A stretch of DNA of 64,000 nt from Candidatus Planktophila versatilis (GCF_002288105.1 NZ_CP016774.1:372001-436000), one strand, 5' to 3'; numbered from the stretch's first letter, positions 8,096 to 18,089 are shown. Notes: generated by a model not told the origin, from the letters alone. Program-made: numbers and translations.

Positions 8096-9235
8096 GTGAA
8101 AAAATATAAATCTATAGTTGGTATTGGGGTTGTGCTAACACTATTGGCGCTAACCGGTTGCGGTTCAGGTTCGTCAGATGAAAATGCAGGTTCTACAGAA
8201 GAGGCTGGAGCGTATACCCCGGTTCTTACCGGTGGAATTCCGGGAGCACTCCTTCCTGAGGAACTTAAGCTCTGGAAATATGATTTTGCAACAGCTAAGT
8301 ACACACCTACAGAAGGCGATGCTCAGTCCTATGTAGTTAATCTAGTGAAGCCAGATAAGACTTTTACCCTTGCACACATGGATGGTTGGGCAACTAATCC
8401 ATTTGCCATTCCGATTGCCAAAGGTATTGCCAAGCTCTCCAAAGATCTTGGTTTGAAACTCATCTATTGTGATGCAGAGTTCAAGCCTGAGAAAGCAATT
8501 TCATGTGCTGAGATTCTTGCAAGTCAAAAGCCTGATTTTGTAATTGCCGGAAACTGGCAAGGCGGCGCGGCTGCAGCGATCATGGCTATTTTTGATAAGG
8601 CCAAGATTCCAGCAGCTTCTATCGATGTTTCCCATCCAAATGCAGTTTTCTTCGGTGCTAGTAACTATGCCTCTGGAGTTGTTGGAGGAAAAGCAGCAGG
8701 AGAGTATGCAAAAGCAAACTGGGACTGTAAGGATGTTTGGGTCTTCATGGGAGAGAACCTAGAAGAGGGCGAAGCGGCAGATTTGCGACTCGTCGGATTC
8801 GCTGATGGAGTACAAGAAGTTTGCGGTGCATTGCCTGCTGATCGGATAGACCGTATGCGACTATCTGCTGGAACAGCAGATCAAGCAATCACAGTGACGA
8901 CAGACTGGTTAACTGCACACCCAGAAGCTAAACATATTCTCTCAGGGACAATCGACGATGAGCGAGCAAACGGAATGGCTAAAGCATTCGTTGCTACAAA
9001 GAGAGATGGAATGGTCGTCGGTCAAGGTTGCGACTCTGTTGGCATTGCTGTCGTAAAGATGGCTCCTGCATCAGAGAATAGATTCTTAGGATGCGCGGCC
9101 TATTACCCTGAAAAATATGGTGACTATTTAGTCAGCATTGCACTAGATGTTATGGCTGGAAAAGCTGTTCCACAGGAAATACATATGGAACACACATTCC
9201 TAGACCATGACACGATTGGCACTGTATACAAGTGA
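8096..9235 (+). CDS. Sugar-type ABC transporter substrate-binding lipoprotein
   Basis: A 379-aa periplasmic-binding-protein type 1 (ribose/xylose class) that captures a sugar or sugar-like compound outside the membrane. The N-terminus is a lipoprotein signal with lipobox LALTGC, so the mature protein is lipid-anchored at Cys22. The body has the usual two-lobe pattern (DFVIAGNWQGGAAAAI, then a hinge region). GTG at 8096 is the only start that keeps the whole signal sequence. Its stop overlaps the next start (GTGA), and six genes in all run from here to 13491 with overlaps or no gaps. The ligand cannot be named; the downstream sugar-acid and deoxysugar enzymes suggest a deoxyhexose, aldonate or similar. 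Confidence 0.88.
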   Translation: MKKYKSIVGIGVVLTLLALTGCGSGSSDENAGSTEEAGAYTPVLTGGIPGALLPEELKLWKYDFATAKYTPTEGDAQSYVVNLVKPDKTFTLAHMDGWATNPFAIPIAKGIAKLSKDLGLKLIYCDAEFKPEKAISCAEILASQKPDFVIAGNWQGGAAAAIMAIFDKAKIPAASIDVSHPNAVFFGASNYASGVVGGKAAGEYAKANWDCKDVWVFMGENLEEGEAADLRLVGFADGVQEVCGALPADRIDRMRLSAGTADQAITVTTDWLTAHPEAKHILSGTIDDERANGMAKAFVATKRDGMVVGQGCDSVGIAVVKMAPASENRFLGCAAYYPEKYGDYLVSIALDVMAGKAVPQEIHMEHTFLDHDTIGTVYK

Positions 9236-9990
9236 CAGAACACCCGATACTCAGGACTGCTAACCTCTCAAAAAGTTTTGGGAGTGTTAGCGTCCTGAGT
9301 TCAATCGACTTCCACGTTGACCCCAATGAATCTTTAGGATTGATTGGGGACAACGGGGCGGGCAAATCCACCCTTATGAAAATTCTTGCCGGTGTTTATG
9401 CACCTTCTGGGGGAGAAATCTTCTTCAATGGCGCTCCGGTAACATTTAAAAATCCACAAGATGCCCGAGCTGCAGGAATAGAAATTATCTACCAAGATTT
9501 GGCCCTATGTAATGATCTTGATGTTGCTTCAAACATTTTCCTTGGCAGAGAATCTACGAAAAACATAGGCATTGCTCGATTGCTAGATCGTCACGGCATG
9601 ATGCAAGAAGCGAGAGCGGCTCTGGCAGAGCTAGGGGCTGATATCGCTCCAGATCAGCTAGTTGGATCGATGTCGGGTGGACAGCGGCAACTTATTTCAG
9701 TGGCTAGAGCCCTACAGTTCTCACCAAAACTCCTTCTTATGGATGAACCGACAGCAGCGCTATCAAATACAAAGATCCATCTTTTATTGGATCTAGTGAA
9801 GAATCTGAAGAAAAAGGGAATTTCGGTCGTCTTTATTAGTCACAGATTTACAGATCTGATAGCTGTTTGTGACCGCATTGTTGCAATGAGAGAAGGCAAA
9901 ATTAGCGCTGAGATTAAGCCCGCTGATACTAAACCCTCTGATTTGATGTCAATTATGCAAACGGCTTTGAGTGGCGAGGAGATCTTGTGA
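9232..9990 (+). CDS. Sugar ABC transporter ATP-binding protein (single domain)
   Basis: Cytoplasmic ATPase that powers the importer. Walker A is GDNGAGKST (residues 39-47), the signature is MSGGQRQ, Walker B is LLLMDEPTAALS and the switch His lies in FISHRF. At 252 aa it has one ATPase domain only. Many carbohydrate importers of this class (RbsA, XylG) have two fused domains, while FrcA-type systems have one, so this system is of the short kind and should form a homodimer. GTG start overlaps the upstream TGA. Confidence 0.9.
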   Translation: MTEHPILRTANLSKSFGSVSVLSSIDFHVDPNESLGLIGDNGAGKSTLMKILAGVYAPSGGEIFFNGAPVTFKNPQDARAAGIEIIYQDLALCNDLDVASNIFLGRESTKNIGIARLLDRHGMMQEARAALAELGADIAPDQLVGSMSGGQRQLISVARALQFSPKLLLMDEPTAALSNTKIHLLLDLVKNLKKKGISVVFISHRFTDLIAVCDRIVAMREGKISAEIKPADTKPSDLMSIMQTALSGEEIL

Positions 9991-10988
9991 GGATGAACAC
10001 TGCAGCGCTCAATAGATTTGAGAAGTCTCCAAAAATTTTGCGGTCAATTAAGAAGTTCTTAGGCCCAACAGGCTTTGGTCTCCTTGTTGCGCTAATCCTG
10101 GAGCTGATTATTTTTGCGAGCCTATCTCCATATTTCTTTAGTTCAACTAATTTTTCCAATATCGGCCGGGCAATGGTCATTATTGGTATCGGATCTATTG
10201 GCGCCACAATTGTAATTATTTCTGGCGGCTTTGACCTTTCCGTTGGTTCAGTGATGGCAGCTTCTGGAATGTTGGCCGCTTTTGTCATCAACCAAGGTCA
10301 ATCCAACCTAGTTGGTGTAGTGCTAGCCCTGATGCTTGGCTGCGTCATTGGATTACTCAATGGTTTTGTCATCGGCTACCTCCGAATCAATCCCTTAATC
10401 GCAACGCTAGCGATGCTCTCTATCGTAAGGGGCTTGGCATACATCATCAGTGGTGGAGATGCTGTGATTGTTTCTAACTCTTCCTTCCTAGCAATTGGCA
10501 CAGATTCTCTATTTGGTGTTCCCTTGACGGTCTGGATATTTGTCACTCTCTTTTTAAGTGTCGGATTCCTCATGCCGCGAACACACTTTGGCAGGTATGT
10601 GTACGCCATCGGATCTAATTCTAGGGCGGCTCGACTAGCAGGTATTTTTGTTAATCGATGGACCCTGGTTTTTTATGCATTCTCTGGCACTACCGCCGCA
10701 TTGGCCGGATACGTCACGGTAGCTCGCACCGGACAGGCTGAGCCAAGTGCAAATATCGGAGCAGAACTAGACATGATAACTGCGGTAATTCTTGGCGGAG
10801 CAAGTCTCAGTGGTGGCAAAGGAAGGCTTGTTGGAACCTTTTTAGCGATAGTCGTTCTAGCAATTTTAGCTAATGGACTTATCCTGATCGGTGTACCTTC
10901 TTATTGGCAACTCCCAGTGAAAGGTTGCGTTCTCATGGGCGCAATCATCTGGGGAGAACTGCATAATTCCTCTCGTGATAAGTCGTAA
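9987..10988 (+). CDS. Sugar ABC transporter permease
   Basis: A 333-aa inner-membrane permease of the BPD_transp_2 (RbsC/XylH/FrcC) family with about 8-10 helices. Family landmarks are GFDLSVGSVMA (residues about 75-86), GFVIGYLRINPLIATLAMLS and the C-terminal GGASLSGGKG loop that contacts the ATPase. GTG at 9987 overlaps the ATPase stop; an ATG six bases later is equally possible. It stands in the same transcription unit as the binding protein and ATPase, so it is the channel of that importer. Confidence 0.9.
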   Translation: MRMNTAALNRFEKSPKILRSIKKFLGPTGFGLLVALILELIIFASLSPYFFSSTNFSNIGRAMVIIGIGSIGATIVIISGGFDLSVGSVMAASGMLAAFVINQGQSNLVGVVLALMLGCVIGLLNGFVIGYLRINPLIATLAMLSIVRGLAYIISGGDAVIVSNSSFLAIGTDSLFGVPLTVWIFVTLFLSVGFLMPRTHFGRYVYAIGSNSRAARLAGIFVNRWTLVFYAFSGTTAALAGYVTVARTGQAEPSANIGAELDMITAVILGGASLSGGKGRLVGTFLAIVVLAILANGLILIGVPSYWQLPVKGCVLMGAIIWGELHNSSRDKS

Positions 10989-11324
10989 ATGATGGAAAGA
11001 TTATGTTTCCTTATTCATTTGTTTGAAGATGCTGGGTCAGAATACGACCAAAGGCACGATGATATTTGGCCAGAAATGGAGGAAGCTGTGGCAGCCGCTG
11101 GCTTTAGAAATTACTCACTATTTAGGCTGGGAGAGCTTGCTGTGGGCTATGCCGAATGCGAACCGGATATAGAGACGGTTTTAGAAAAGATGGCTACCTT
11201 CGATGTTGAACATAAGTGGAATGCATCCCTAATACATGTCATTAAAAATGCTGCTGGTGAAAATGGTGGCTTGATCAATGTCCCTGAGGTATGGCATCTT
11301 AAAATGAAGAATTCAAGAGAGTGA
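10989..11324 (+). CDS. L-rhamnose mutarotase family protein (RhaM-like)
   Basis: A 111-aa protein of the RhaM/DUF718 ferredoxin-like fold family, which speeds up interconversion of alpha and beta anomers of 6-deoxyhexoses such as L-rhamnose or L-fucose. The pattern YDQRHDDIWPEMEEAVAAAG (His in RHD, then WPE) near the N-terminus and the C-terminal WHL are family hallmarks. The start codon follows the permease stop directly. Its presence suggests the imported compound is a deoxyhexose or similar aldose that needs anomer equilibration before oxidation. Exact sugar is not known. Confidence 0.82.
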   Translation: MMERLCFLIHLFEDAGSEYDQRHDDIWPEMEEAVAAAGFRNYSLFRLGELAVGYAECEPDIETVLEKMATFDVEHKWNASLIHVIKNAAGENGGLINVPEVWHLKMKNSRE

Positions 11325-12388
11325 GCAAGATTCGAGCAGGCGTCATCGGTGCTGGCTCTTGGGCAGCAGTGGCTCATCTGCCTGCTTTGCGGGATCGAGA
11401 TGATGTTGAGATAGTCGCAGTGTGTCGAAAAGGTGACCAATTGCTCGCCAGCCTAAAGCAGGAATTTTCGGTAGGCATTGCCTCTGAAGATTATATGGAT
11501 GTAGTAAATCAAGAGCTGGATGTAATCATCGTCGCTTCCCCGCCCAACCTTCATCATGAGCATGCAGCGGCCGCCCTTCGTTCCGGAGCCCACGTACTAT
11601 GCGAAAAACCAATGACAATTTCTGCAGCGCAGAGCTGGGATCTAGTAAAGATTGCGAAGGAAGTGAAGCGAGAGTTGCTCGTAGGATTTAGCTGGAACTA
11701 CATGCCAATGGTTCAGCAAGCATATGAACAGCTCCAACGTAAGGGCATCGGCGAACTAGAACAAATGAGTATGCAAATGGCAACACAAACTCGGGAGTTG
11801 TTGGCCAACCTCGGACCATATCCGGGAGCTTCTACTGAACAAGTTCCTGAGCAAGATACCTGGACCAATCCAAAGAACTCCGGCGGCGGCTATGGTCAGG
11901 CACAGTTATCTCATGCACTCGGTTTAGCTTTTCGCCTGCAACCGCAACGAGTCGCTGAAGCCTTTGCCTTTATGAGTTCACCACGGAATGCACCCGTTGA
12001 ACTCCATGATGCAATTTCCTATAAGTTTTCAAATGGTGCCATTGGCACACTCTCGGGCGGATCTAGCCATATGGGTGCATGGCAGAACAAGGACGAATTA
12101 CAGGTACGAGCCATTGGCGATCAAGGACAATTCTTAATTGATCTCCATCGCGAATGTGCCTATTTTTGGTACGTCGATGGAACAGAGATAAATATGAAAC
12201 TACCTCCTAATGCTGGAGCAGTAGATAACTTTGCCGCCGCAAATGCGCTAGTTGATGTCGCGCTAGGTAATCTGCAAGCTAATCGAGCACCCGGTGAGCT
12301 GGGTGCGCTGACAGTAGAAGCGTTAGAACTTGCCTACCAAAGTGCATCACTTGGGAAAATTGCCGTCTCTCAAGTAAAAAACTTATGA
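11321..12388 (+). CDS. Gfo/Idh/MocA family sugar oxidoreductase
   Basis: A 355-aa NAD(P)-dependent dehydrogenase, cytoplasmic. The N-terminal Rossmann domain has GVIGAGSWAAVAHLP (residues 5-19), and the CEKPM motif (residues about 93-97) carries the catalytic Lys. The C-terminal alpha/beta domain is usual for the family. It probably oxidises C1 or another carbon of the sugar supplied by the upstream transporter. The GTG start overlaps the mutarotase stop (GTGA), and its own TGA overlaps the next ATG, so expression is translationally coupled. Confidence 0.85.
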   Translation: MSKIRAGVIGAGSWAAVAHLPALRDRDDVEIVAVCRKGDQLLASLKQEFSVGIASEDYMDVVNQELDVIIVASPPNLHHEHAAAALRSGAHVLCEKPMTISAAQSWDLVKIAKEVKRELLVGFSWNYMPMVQQAYEQLQRKGIGELEQMSMQMATQTRELLANLGPYPGASTEQVPEQDTWTNPKNSGGGYGQAQLSHALGLAFRLQPQRVAEAFAFMSSPRNAPVELHDAISYKFSNGAIGTLSGGSSHMGAWQNKDELQVRAIGDQGQFLIDLHRECAYFWYVDGTEINMKLPPNAGAVDNFAAANALVDVALGNLQANRAPGELGALTVEALELAYQSASLGKIAVSQVKNL

Positions 12389-13491
12389 AAATTACTGAGA
12401 TCAAAAGTGCCATCTATGAGATGGCACCATCTAACTCGGCTGATTATCGTTACACCCGCATTCGCATTACCCAAGTCTTAACTGACGAAGGAGTTACTGG
12501 GTATGGATTTTGTGATGTTGATAATGAATCGCTCATCAAAGAAATCAAACCCGGTTTAATTGGCAAAGATCCTCGAAATATCATTGAAATTCTTGGCGCC
12601 GGCCTGCTTAAAGGATTTGCTAGCTTAGAAAATGCACTGTGGGATATCTCTGGCAAAGTCGCGGGAGTTCCCGTGCGCAATCTTTTAGGTTCGACAAAAG
12701 AATCAATGGATTATTACCTTACCTGTGTGTGGCCGGGTAAAGATGATCAGTCACACCTTTCACCTGATCAACAGGCAGAGCAAATTGCCATCTATTACGC
12801 AATGGGGCATCGAAAGTTTAAGTTCCGTAGCTGGCGGCAAAATCCATTAATTGATGTCGAAGTAGTAAGAAAAATTCGCGAATTGGTGGGTGGTCGCGAC
12901 AAAATAGAATTGATGATTGACCGCACCGCTCATTACCCCGGATGGGTTTGGAGTTATAAAGAGGCACTTGATGCTGCAATGAGATTCCAAGAATTAGATG
13001 TAACTTGGCTGGAAGAGCCATTTGCTCAAGATGATCTAGATTCCTACCGGCGCTTGGCTAAGGAGGTCGAGATACCTATCACCGGTGGTGAGTGGACATA
13101 TGATTTATCAATTTTTCTCGAATACATCTCCACTAGAGCAGTGGACATCATTCAGCCTGATGTCTGTATTGCTGGTGGCATCTGGCCAACTCGGTTGGTG
13201 GGAGCGCTGGCACAGGCTTACGGTACTGACTGCATCCTGCATGGCACCAACGGCCCAGATTTAGCGGCATCTTTACAAGTTGCTGCAACTATTCCAAGTT
13301 GTCGGATGATGGAAGTTGCACTTGTTTTTCCGCCTCTCACACCAGAAGAGATGTACTCACCCCTGAAACGGATTCTAAATAGCGATTATCTGTTTAAGTT
13401 TGATCAGGGCAAAATTATCTTGCCAACAGCGCCCGGTCTTGGTGTTGAGATTAACGAGGATGCACTCGCAAAATGCACAATTGTTGGTTAG
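12385..13491 (+). CDS. Enolase-superfamily enzyme (mandelate racemase/muconate lactonizing group)
   Basis: A 368-aa acid-sugar dehydratase or related enzyme. It has the two-domain enolase layout: capping domain with VTGYGFCDVDNESLI, barrel Lys motif KFKFRSW, metal ligands in MIDRTA, WLEEPF and TGGEW, and the C-terminal ILHGTNGPDL in place of the common His-Asp region. These enzymes abstract a proton next to a carboxylate and usually dehydrate an aldonate. The last gene of the plus-strand operon, joined by an ATGA overlap. It is only distantly similar by eye to the second enolase-type gene at 14358, so the two probably act on different intermediates. Confidence 0.84.
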   Translation: MKITEIKSAIYEMAPSNSADYRYTRIRITQVLTDEGVTGYGFCDVDNESLIKEIKPGLIGKDPRNIIEILGAGLLKGFASLENALWDISGKVAGVPVRNLLGSTKESMDYYLTCVWPGKDDQSHLSPDQQAEQIAIYYAMGHRKFKFRSWRQNPLIDVEVVRKIRELVGGRDKIELMIDRTAHYPGWVWSYKEALDAAMRFQELDVTWLEEPFAQDDLDSYRRLAKEVEIPITGGEWTYDLSIFLEYISTRAVDIIQPDVCIAGGIWPTRLVGALAQAYGTDCILHGTNGPDLAASLQVAATIPSCRMMEVALVFPPLTPEEMYSPLKRILNSDYLFKFDQGKIILPTAPGLGVEINEDALAKCTIVG

Positions 13492-13538
13492 ATCAGTAGA
13501 CCATTTAGTAATGTCGCGAGTCTTAGCCCCAGTTTGTG

Positions 13539-14336
13539 CTAATTCTTAGCGACTGCCGGCATATAACCTAAATGAGCTCCACCATCTACATCTAGCGCGC
13601 AGCCGGTAAGAAATGCTGCTTCATCTGAAATAAAGAAAGTAACAGTCTTTGTGACATCAGCTTCAGTGGGATTGCGCCCCAATGGAAAGGCAGCAGCTGC
13701 CGCAGATTTAACTTGCTCTACAGATATATTCCCAGTTTGAGATTTCCAATTTGCTACTTGTTGGCCCATTCCTGTGGTTGGAACTCCCACGGGGCAGACG
13801 CAATTGACCGTGACTTGAGTAGGCGCCAATTCGATTGCAGATGATTCAATCAAACCAATAAGCCCAAATTTTGAGGCACAGTAGGCTTGAACTTGAGCAT
13901 AGCCTCGTTTGCCGGCATCTGAAGAGATTGCAACTATTCGTCCTCGACCGCTATCAATGAGGTGTTTAGATGCGGCTTGAATGGCAAAAAAAGCACCTTT
14001 TAGGTTTACATCAAGGGTGAGATCCCAATCTGCTTCACTGACTTCATTCATTGGCTTGATATGTATAACGCCAGCGGAAATCACCAAGGTGTCCAATCCC
14101 TTGAACTCCTTATTTACACGCTCGACTGCAGCTATGAGCTCTGCCTGATTCCTGACATCAGCTTCAATAGAGATTGCATTGGAGCCTAACTCCTTTACCG
14201 CTAAGGCTAGATTCGGAGCCGAGTTATCAACCAGGGCAACTTTGGCACCCGCAGAGATCATTTCCCGAGCGATATCAAGCCCGAAGCCGGAAGCGCCCCC
14301 AGTGATGAGAACCTTTCGGTTTGTTGCGATGGTCAT
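13539..14336 (-). CDS. Short-chain dehydrogenase/reductase (SDR)
   Basis: A 265-aa classical SDR using NAD(P). The N-terminal TGGASGFGLDIA gives the TGxxxGxG cofactor motif, Asp in VALVDNS suggests NAD preference, and the active site has SS...YCASKFG (YxxxK). The C-terminus DVDGGAHLGY is typical. Transcribed leftward together with the enolase-type gene upstream (22-bp gap). Likely oxidises or reduces a sugar or sugar-acid hydroxyl in the island's pathway; the substrate is unknown. Confidence 0.86.
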   Translation of the reverse strand: MTIATNRKVLITGGASGFGLDIAREMISAGAKVALVDNSAPNLALAVKELGSNAISIEADVRNQAELIAAVERVNKEFKGLDTLVISAGVIHIKPMNEVSEADWDLTLDVNLKGAFFAIQAASKHLIDSGRGRIVAISSDAGKRGYAQVQAYCASKFGLIGLIESSAIELAPTQVTVNCVCPVGVPTTGMGQQVANWKSQTGNISVEQVKSAAAAAFPLGRNPTEADVTKTVTFFISDEAAFLTGCALDVDGGAHLGYMPAVAKN

Positions 14337-14357
14337 GTTGTGATCCCCTTTGTGGAG

Positions 14358-15488
14358 TTAGCCTTGGTAGAGATACTTCTTTACTGCTTTTTCATCGATG
14401 GTTATACCCAAACCAGGAGTGTTGGGTACAGCAATCCAGCCATCTTTTTGTTCAATGGGGTTCTCAACTAATTCATGTTGCATAGGAGATGGTGCTGGCT
14501 TTAGCTCAAAGACCTCTCCATTTGTGGAGGCCGCATAGACGTGAAGTGAGGCGGCAGTATTGATGGCACTGGACCAAGAATGAGGCACAAAACGCACTCT
14601 TTGGGTGAGGGCATCATCAACGATGGCTTTCATTCCGCTGATTCCTTCAACGCGTCCAGGATCAACCAAAATGATATCAATGGCCTTACTACGCACTAAG
14701 CGTTGATAGTCATGCAAGGTCCAGCAGCGTTCTCCAGTGGCAAGGGCAGTGGGAACTCTTGACTTCATTTGTCGATAGCCGTCATGATCGTCGTGATGTA
14801 GCGCATCTTCAAACCAGGTCAGATTTACTTCTAGTAAATCTTCCGCCATTGTGGCAGCGTGACTTGCACTCCATTTTGCAAGAGCAGAGACATCTATCGC
14901 CATTCCCATATCTGGGCCAATTGCCTCGCGGACAGTACGGGCAACTTTCATATCTCGAACTCGGTTTGTGCCAAATCCCGCTTCCGGAACTTGCCCCCAA
15001 CCACCCTTAACGGCAGAGAAACCACGTTCGCGATAGCTAGTGAACTCTTCTTGTAAGGCTCCTAAATCCAGAGTATTCAGAATCACTGAAGCACAAGAGG
15101 GAACTTTCTCCATTAACGTTCCACCCAGCATTGCTGAAACCGGCAGCCCGGCGGCTTTGCCCGCAATATCCCAGAGAGCTATATCTAGGGCTGAGATTGC
15201 AAAAGAGACAATGCCCCCATGTCCATGCCAATATGCATGATTTCGCATTTTTTGCCAGAGACGACCTACTTGAGTTCCATCTTCTCCCATTAAGAGTTTG
15301 GCAAAGCCTGCATCAATAATTGTTTTTACGGCCAGTGCGGCTTCAGGCCACTGCGAAATACACTCTCCCCATCCAACGATTCCGTCAGAGGTTTCAATGC
15401 GAGTCAGCGTGACATATCTGATCTTGTTGTCATTGTTTGGCTCCGGGTATTGCATCGGAAATGCCTCAACTCGAACTATCTTATTCAT
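14358..15488 (-). CDS. Enolase-superfamily sugar-acid dehydratase or cycloisomerase
   Basis: A 376-aa member of the mandelate racemase/muconate lactonizing group. Features in order: WGECISQWPEA in the capping domain, SAVKGGWGQ on the second barrel strand, metal ligands in MAIDVSA, WFEDALHHDD and TGERCW, and VPHSWSS near the end. The K-x-G-type strand instead of K-x-K resembles cycloisomerase or galactarate-type members, but that subtype is a guess. First gene of a leftward pair with the SDR; the likely Shine-Dalgarno (GGAGG) lies 7-8 bp before the ATG. Confidence 0.84.
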   Translation of the reverse strand: MNKIVRVEAFPMQYPEPNNDNKIRYVTLTRIETSDGIVGWGECISQWPEAALAVKTIIDAGFAKLLMGEDGTQVGRLWQKMRNHAYWHGHGGIVSFAISALDIALWDIAGKAAGLPVSAMLGGTLMEKVPSCASVILNTLDLGALQEEFTSYRERGFSAVKGGWGQVPEAGFGTNRVRDMKVARTVREAIGPDMGMAIDVSALAKWSASHAATMAEDLLEVNLTWFEDALHHDDHDGYRQMKSRVPTALATGERCWTLHDYQRLVRSKAIDIILVDPGRVEGISGMKAIVDDALTQRVRFVPHSWSSAINTAASLHVYAASTNGEVFELKPAPSPMQHELVENPIEQKDGWIAVPNTPGLGITIDEKAVKKYLYQG

Positions 15489-15558
15489 TTACCAACCTCC
15501 ATTCTGAGCCCTTAAGTGCTTTACAAACTTATTTAACGCCTACCTAGATCCACATGCC

Positions 15559-16314
15559 TTAATCAGTGTGCGATAGTACTGAAGCCAAGAATGACTTCGT
15601 CCGTTCGTTTTGAGGATTGTCAAAGAATTCCGCTGGACTATTCTCTTCCACAATTCTACCTGCGTCCATAAAAATCACACGATCTGCAACTTGGCGAACG
15701 AAGCCCATCTCGTGGGTAACGATAAGCATTGTCATTCCTGCTTCAGATAGCTTTCGAAGTACGCCCAAAACTTCTCCCACCAATTCAGGGTCAAGCGCGC
15801 TTGTCACTTCGTCAAATAACATGACATCAGGTTTCATGGCAAGAGCACGAGCAATCGCCACCCTTTGCTGTTGGCCACCGGATAACTGTTCAGGAAATTG
15901 ATCCCGCTTTTCTGCTAATCCAACAGATTCTAGAAGTGCTATAGCTTCCTCACGGAACTCTTTTTCATTCAGACCCAGCACATGTTTTGGACCTGCAACA
16001 ACATTTTGTAAAACGGACATATGTGGGAAAAGGTTGAAATGTTGAAAGACCATCCCGACCTTACTGCGAGTAGCAGATATCTCGGTCTCTGAGAAACCCT
16101 TTCCAGACTCATCTCGGTAAGCCAACTTTCCATTGATACGAATCGTGCCGCTGGTGGGGAATTCCAAGTTATTGATGCAGCGAAGTAAGGTTGATTTACC
16201 ACTACCAGATGGGCCGATAATGCCTAAAACTTGACCTTTATCAATTGTCAAGCAAATATCCTTTAAGACCTCATCTTTTCCGAAACTTTTGCAGAGGTTA
16301 TCTATTTTGATCAT
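15559..16314 (-). CDS. Amino-acid-type ABC transporter ATP-binding protein
   Basis: A 251-aa polar-amino-acid class ATPase (GlnQ/HisP family). Walker [10 protein letters not shown] (residues 34-42), signature QLSGGQQQR, Walker [14 protein letters not shown] and the H-loop TH in IVTHEMGF. The [14 protein letters not shown] stretch is diagnostic of this subfamily. Its ATG overlaps the stop of the permease gene. Despite the amino-acid family name, such importers can take sugar acids and other small polar compounds, which would suit the enzyme neighbours. Confidence 0.9.
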   Translation of the reverse strand: MIKIDNLCKSFGKDEVLKDICLTIDKGQVLGIIGPSGSGKSTLLRCINNLEFPTSGTIRINGKLAYRDESGKGFSETEISATRSKVGMVFQHFNLFPHMSVLQNVVAGPKHVLGLNEKEFREEAIALLESVGLAEKRDQFPEQLSGGQQQRVAIARALAMKPDVMLFDEVTSALDPELVGEVLGVLRKLSEAGMTMLIVTHEMGFVRQVADRVIFMDAGRIVEENSPAEFFDNPQNERTKSFLASVLSHTD

Positions 16315-17039
16315 CGCTTTTCTCCTCCGGCAATCAGAGTTTCTTCAGAAGATGTCACAACGCCTCTAGAGGCGTAACCCTTTTTCATTCTCTTCTCTAA
16401 GTAGTCAACTAATTTGACTCCAGGAAAACCTACGGCAAAATAAATCAGAAAAACCATTGTATAAATGGTGAAATAATCATAAGTCTCAGCTGCATAAATT
16501 TGACCTCTGAACATCATCTCCTGAACTGTGACGACAGAAAGCAGAGAAGTATCTTTCATTAAGGAGACCATATAATTACAAAGCGCGGGGATGATTGTTC
16601 TAATTGCTTGCGGCATGATGACACGCACCATGATTACTCTATTGCGCATACCTAAGGCCTTTGCAGCATCAGTCTGCCCCTTGGGGACAGCTTCGATAGC
16701 TCCTCTATACACTTCACATAAGTAAGCGGTGTAATGCAGGGTTAAAGCGAGGATACCGGCAGGTAGAGGCGGAATCTCGAGACCAAAAAAAGGCAGTACA
16801 AAGTAGATATAAACTAGCTGAAGCAGAAAAGGCGTTGATCTAAAAACCTGAACATAGGCTCCGAGCGATAGCCGAAGAGCTCTACTCTTTGATTTCCGGC
16901 CAAATGCGACTAGTACCCCAAGAGTTAAACTAAAAATTCCACAAAGTAATGTCACTAAGAGAGTAATAAGCAAACCTGTCAGGATGGTCGGTAGCGCATC
17001 TAAAGCTATTTCAGGTTTTATTAAATCAAAAAATTCCAA
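16311..17039 (-). CDS. Amino-acid-type ABC transporter permease
   Basis: A 242-aa inner-membrane permease of the HisM/GlnP family. It has a helix at residues 17-42, the [16 protein letters not shown] periplasmic segment and the cytoplasmic EAA loop [16 protein letters not shown], which docks with the ATPase. One permease gene only, so it should work as a homodimer. It lies downstream of the binding-protein gene with a strong hairpin between them, so it is likely expressed at a lower level. Confidence 0.9.
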   Translation of the reverse strand: MEFFDLIKPEIALDALPTILTGLLITLLVTLLCGIFSLTLGVLVAFGRKSKSRALRLSLGAYVQVFRSTPFLLQLVYIYFVLPFFGLEIPPLPAGILALTLHYTAYLCEVYRGAIEAVPKGQTDAAKALGMRNRVIMVRVIMPQAIRTIIPALCNYMVSLMKDTSLLSVVTVQEMMFRGQIYAAETYDYFTIYTMVFLIYFAVGFPGVKLVDYLEKRMKKGYASRGVVTSSEETLIAGGEKR

Positions 17040-17084
17040 GATTTCCCCATCTCTAGATATCGTCAGAATGCGTGAGATTGAAAG

Positions 17085-17116
17085 AACCAGCCACAGGCTT
17101 GCGCCTGTGGCTGGTT
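17085..17116 (-). terminator. Intra-operon hairpin between binding-protein and permease genes
   Basis: AACCAGCCACAGGC and GCCTGTGGCTGGTT form a perfect 14-bp stem with a TTGC loop. It lies just after the binding-protein stop, before the permease start on the same strand. Such hairpins act as partial terminators or 3' stabilisers that raise the level of binding protein over permease. A long T run is missing, so read-through is likely. Confidence 0.8.
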
Positions 17117-17123
17117 ACTATCT

Positions 17124-18089
17124 TTAGAACGCCGGATTGTGCTCTGGTTCGAAGATATTCTCAGATGCTGCGAAGCCATGCTTTTCGAGAATTCGACCAA
17201 TCACACCGTGCATAATCAGTTCACCAAGTGCTCTTGAATATGCCATATTGAGCGTGCAGTCTTGGAAACGGGTACCGTAACGAGCGTAGTTTGCCCACAC
17301 TGCGGACGGAACATCTTTCATTCCCTTAAGTATTTGTACATCCGCTTTAGGGTTTTCAGTGATGAAGACGACGCTTGGTGGTTCGGCCTCAACTACTGCG
17401 TCAATGCGACCAGCTGCAAGTGCGGCAAATTGCAATGCTCCGGTTGTAAACTGACTCACATCGGCAATCTTGGCATCCTTTGCCCATGCTGCGGCTTGTG
17501 TTCCAGCGACAACGCCCAATTTGATACCAGGCTTGGTCAGATCTGCCCAAGCTTTAATACCCTTTGGATTTCCCTTTTGTGCAACAACAACAGTTGCATA
17601 CCACCATGCTGGAGCGGTAAATGCAAAGTTCTTATATCGATCTGGGTTACCGTGGATATTTCCACCAATAATGTCAATCTTCTTTGAAAGAAGACTTGGA
17701 ACCATTTCTGGCCACTGGAGTACCACGGACTTAACATTTTTAATACCGAGGTATTTCGCAACTGCCATGTTTATGTCCCAATCGACACCAGTAGTCTCTT
17801 TGCCTGATTGGATATTAAAGAATGGAATGTCTTGGTAAATTCCAAGTTTTAATCCACGGCTCATCACTCTTTTTAAGGAGGTATCGGAACAAGCCATATC
17901 TGGGCTTGAATTGGCTTCAATATCCCATCCAAGCTTTTTAAAATACTCTTTATCTGGCTGAACTGCGGCTGGAGCATCGGTAGCAGCTTGGGCGATCGTA
18001 GGGGAGAGCCCTACTACCAAACCTATAGTTGCAAATCCGATGATTGCCGTTTTAGCGAATTTATTTTGAGCAAGAAATTTCATTTTCAT
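17124..18089 (-). CDS. Amino-acid-type ABC transporter substrate-binding protein
   Basis: A 321-aa SBP_bac_3 (type 2 periplasmic binding) protein. The signal peptide covers about residues 1-35 and ends AQA; no lipobox is seen. The body has LKLGIYQDIPFFNIQ and the family-typical DWDINMAVAKYLG and DIIGGNIHGNPDR stretches. First gene of the leftward importer operon, followed by a hairpin, permease and ATPase. The ligand cannot be read from sequence. Divergent from the GntR regulator gene, across a 570-bp region. Confidence 0.88.
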   Translation of the reverse strand: MKMKFLAQNKFAKTAIIGFATIGLVVGLSPTIAQAATDAPAAVQPDKEYFKKLGWDIEANSSPDMACSDTSLKRVMSRGLKLGIYQDIPFFNIQSGKETTGVDWDINMAVAKYLGIKNVKSVVLQWPEMVPSLLSKKIDIIGGNIHGNPDRYKNFAFTAPAWWYATVVVAQKGNPKGIKAWADLTKPGIKLGVVAGTQAAAWAKDAKIADVSQFTTGALQFAALAAGRIDAVVEAEPPSVVFITENPKADVQILKGMKDVPSAVWANYARYGTRFQDCTLNMAYSRALGELIMHGVIGRILEKHGFAASENIFEPEHNPAF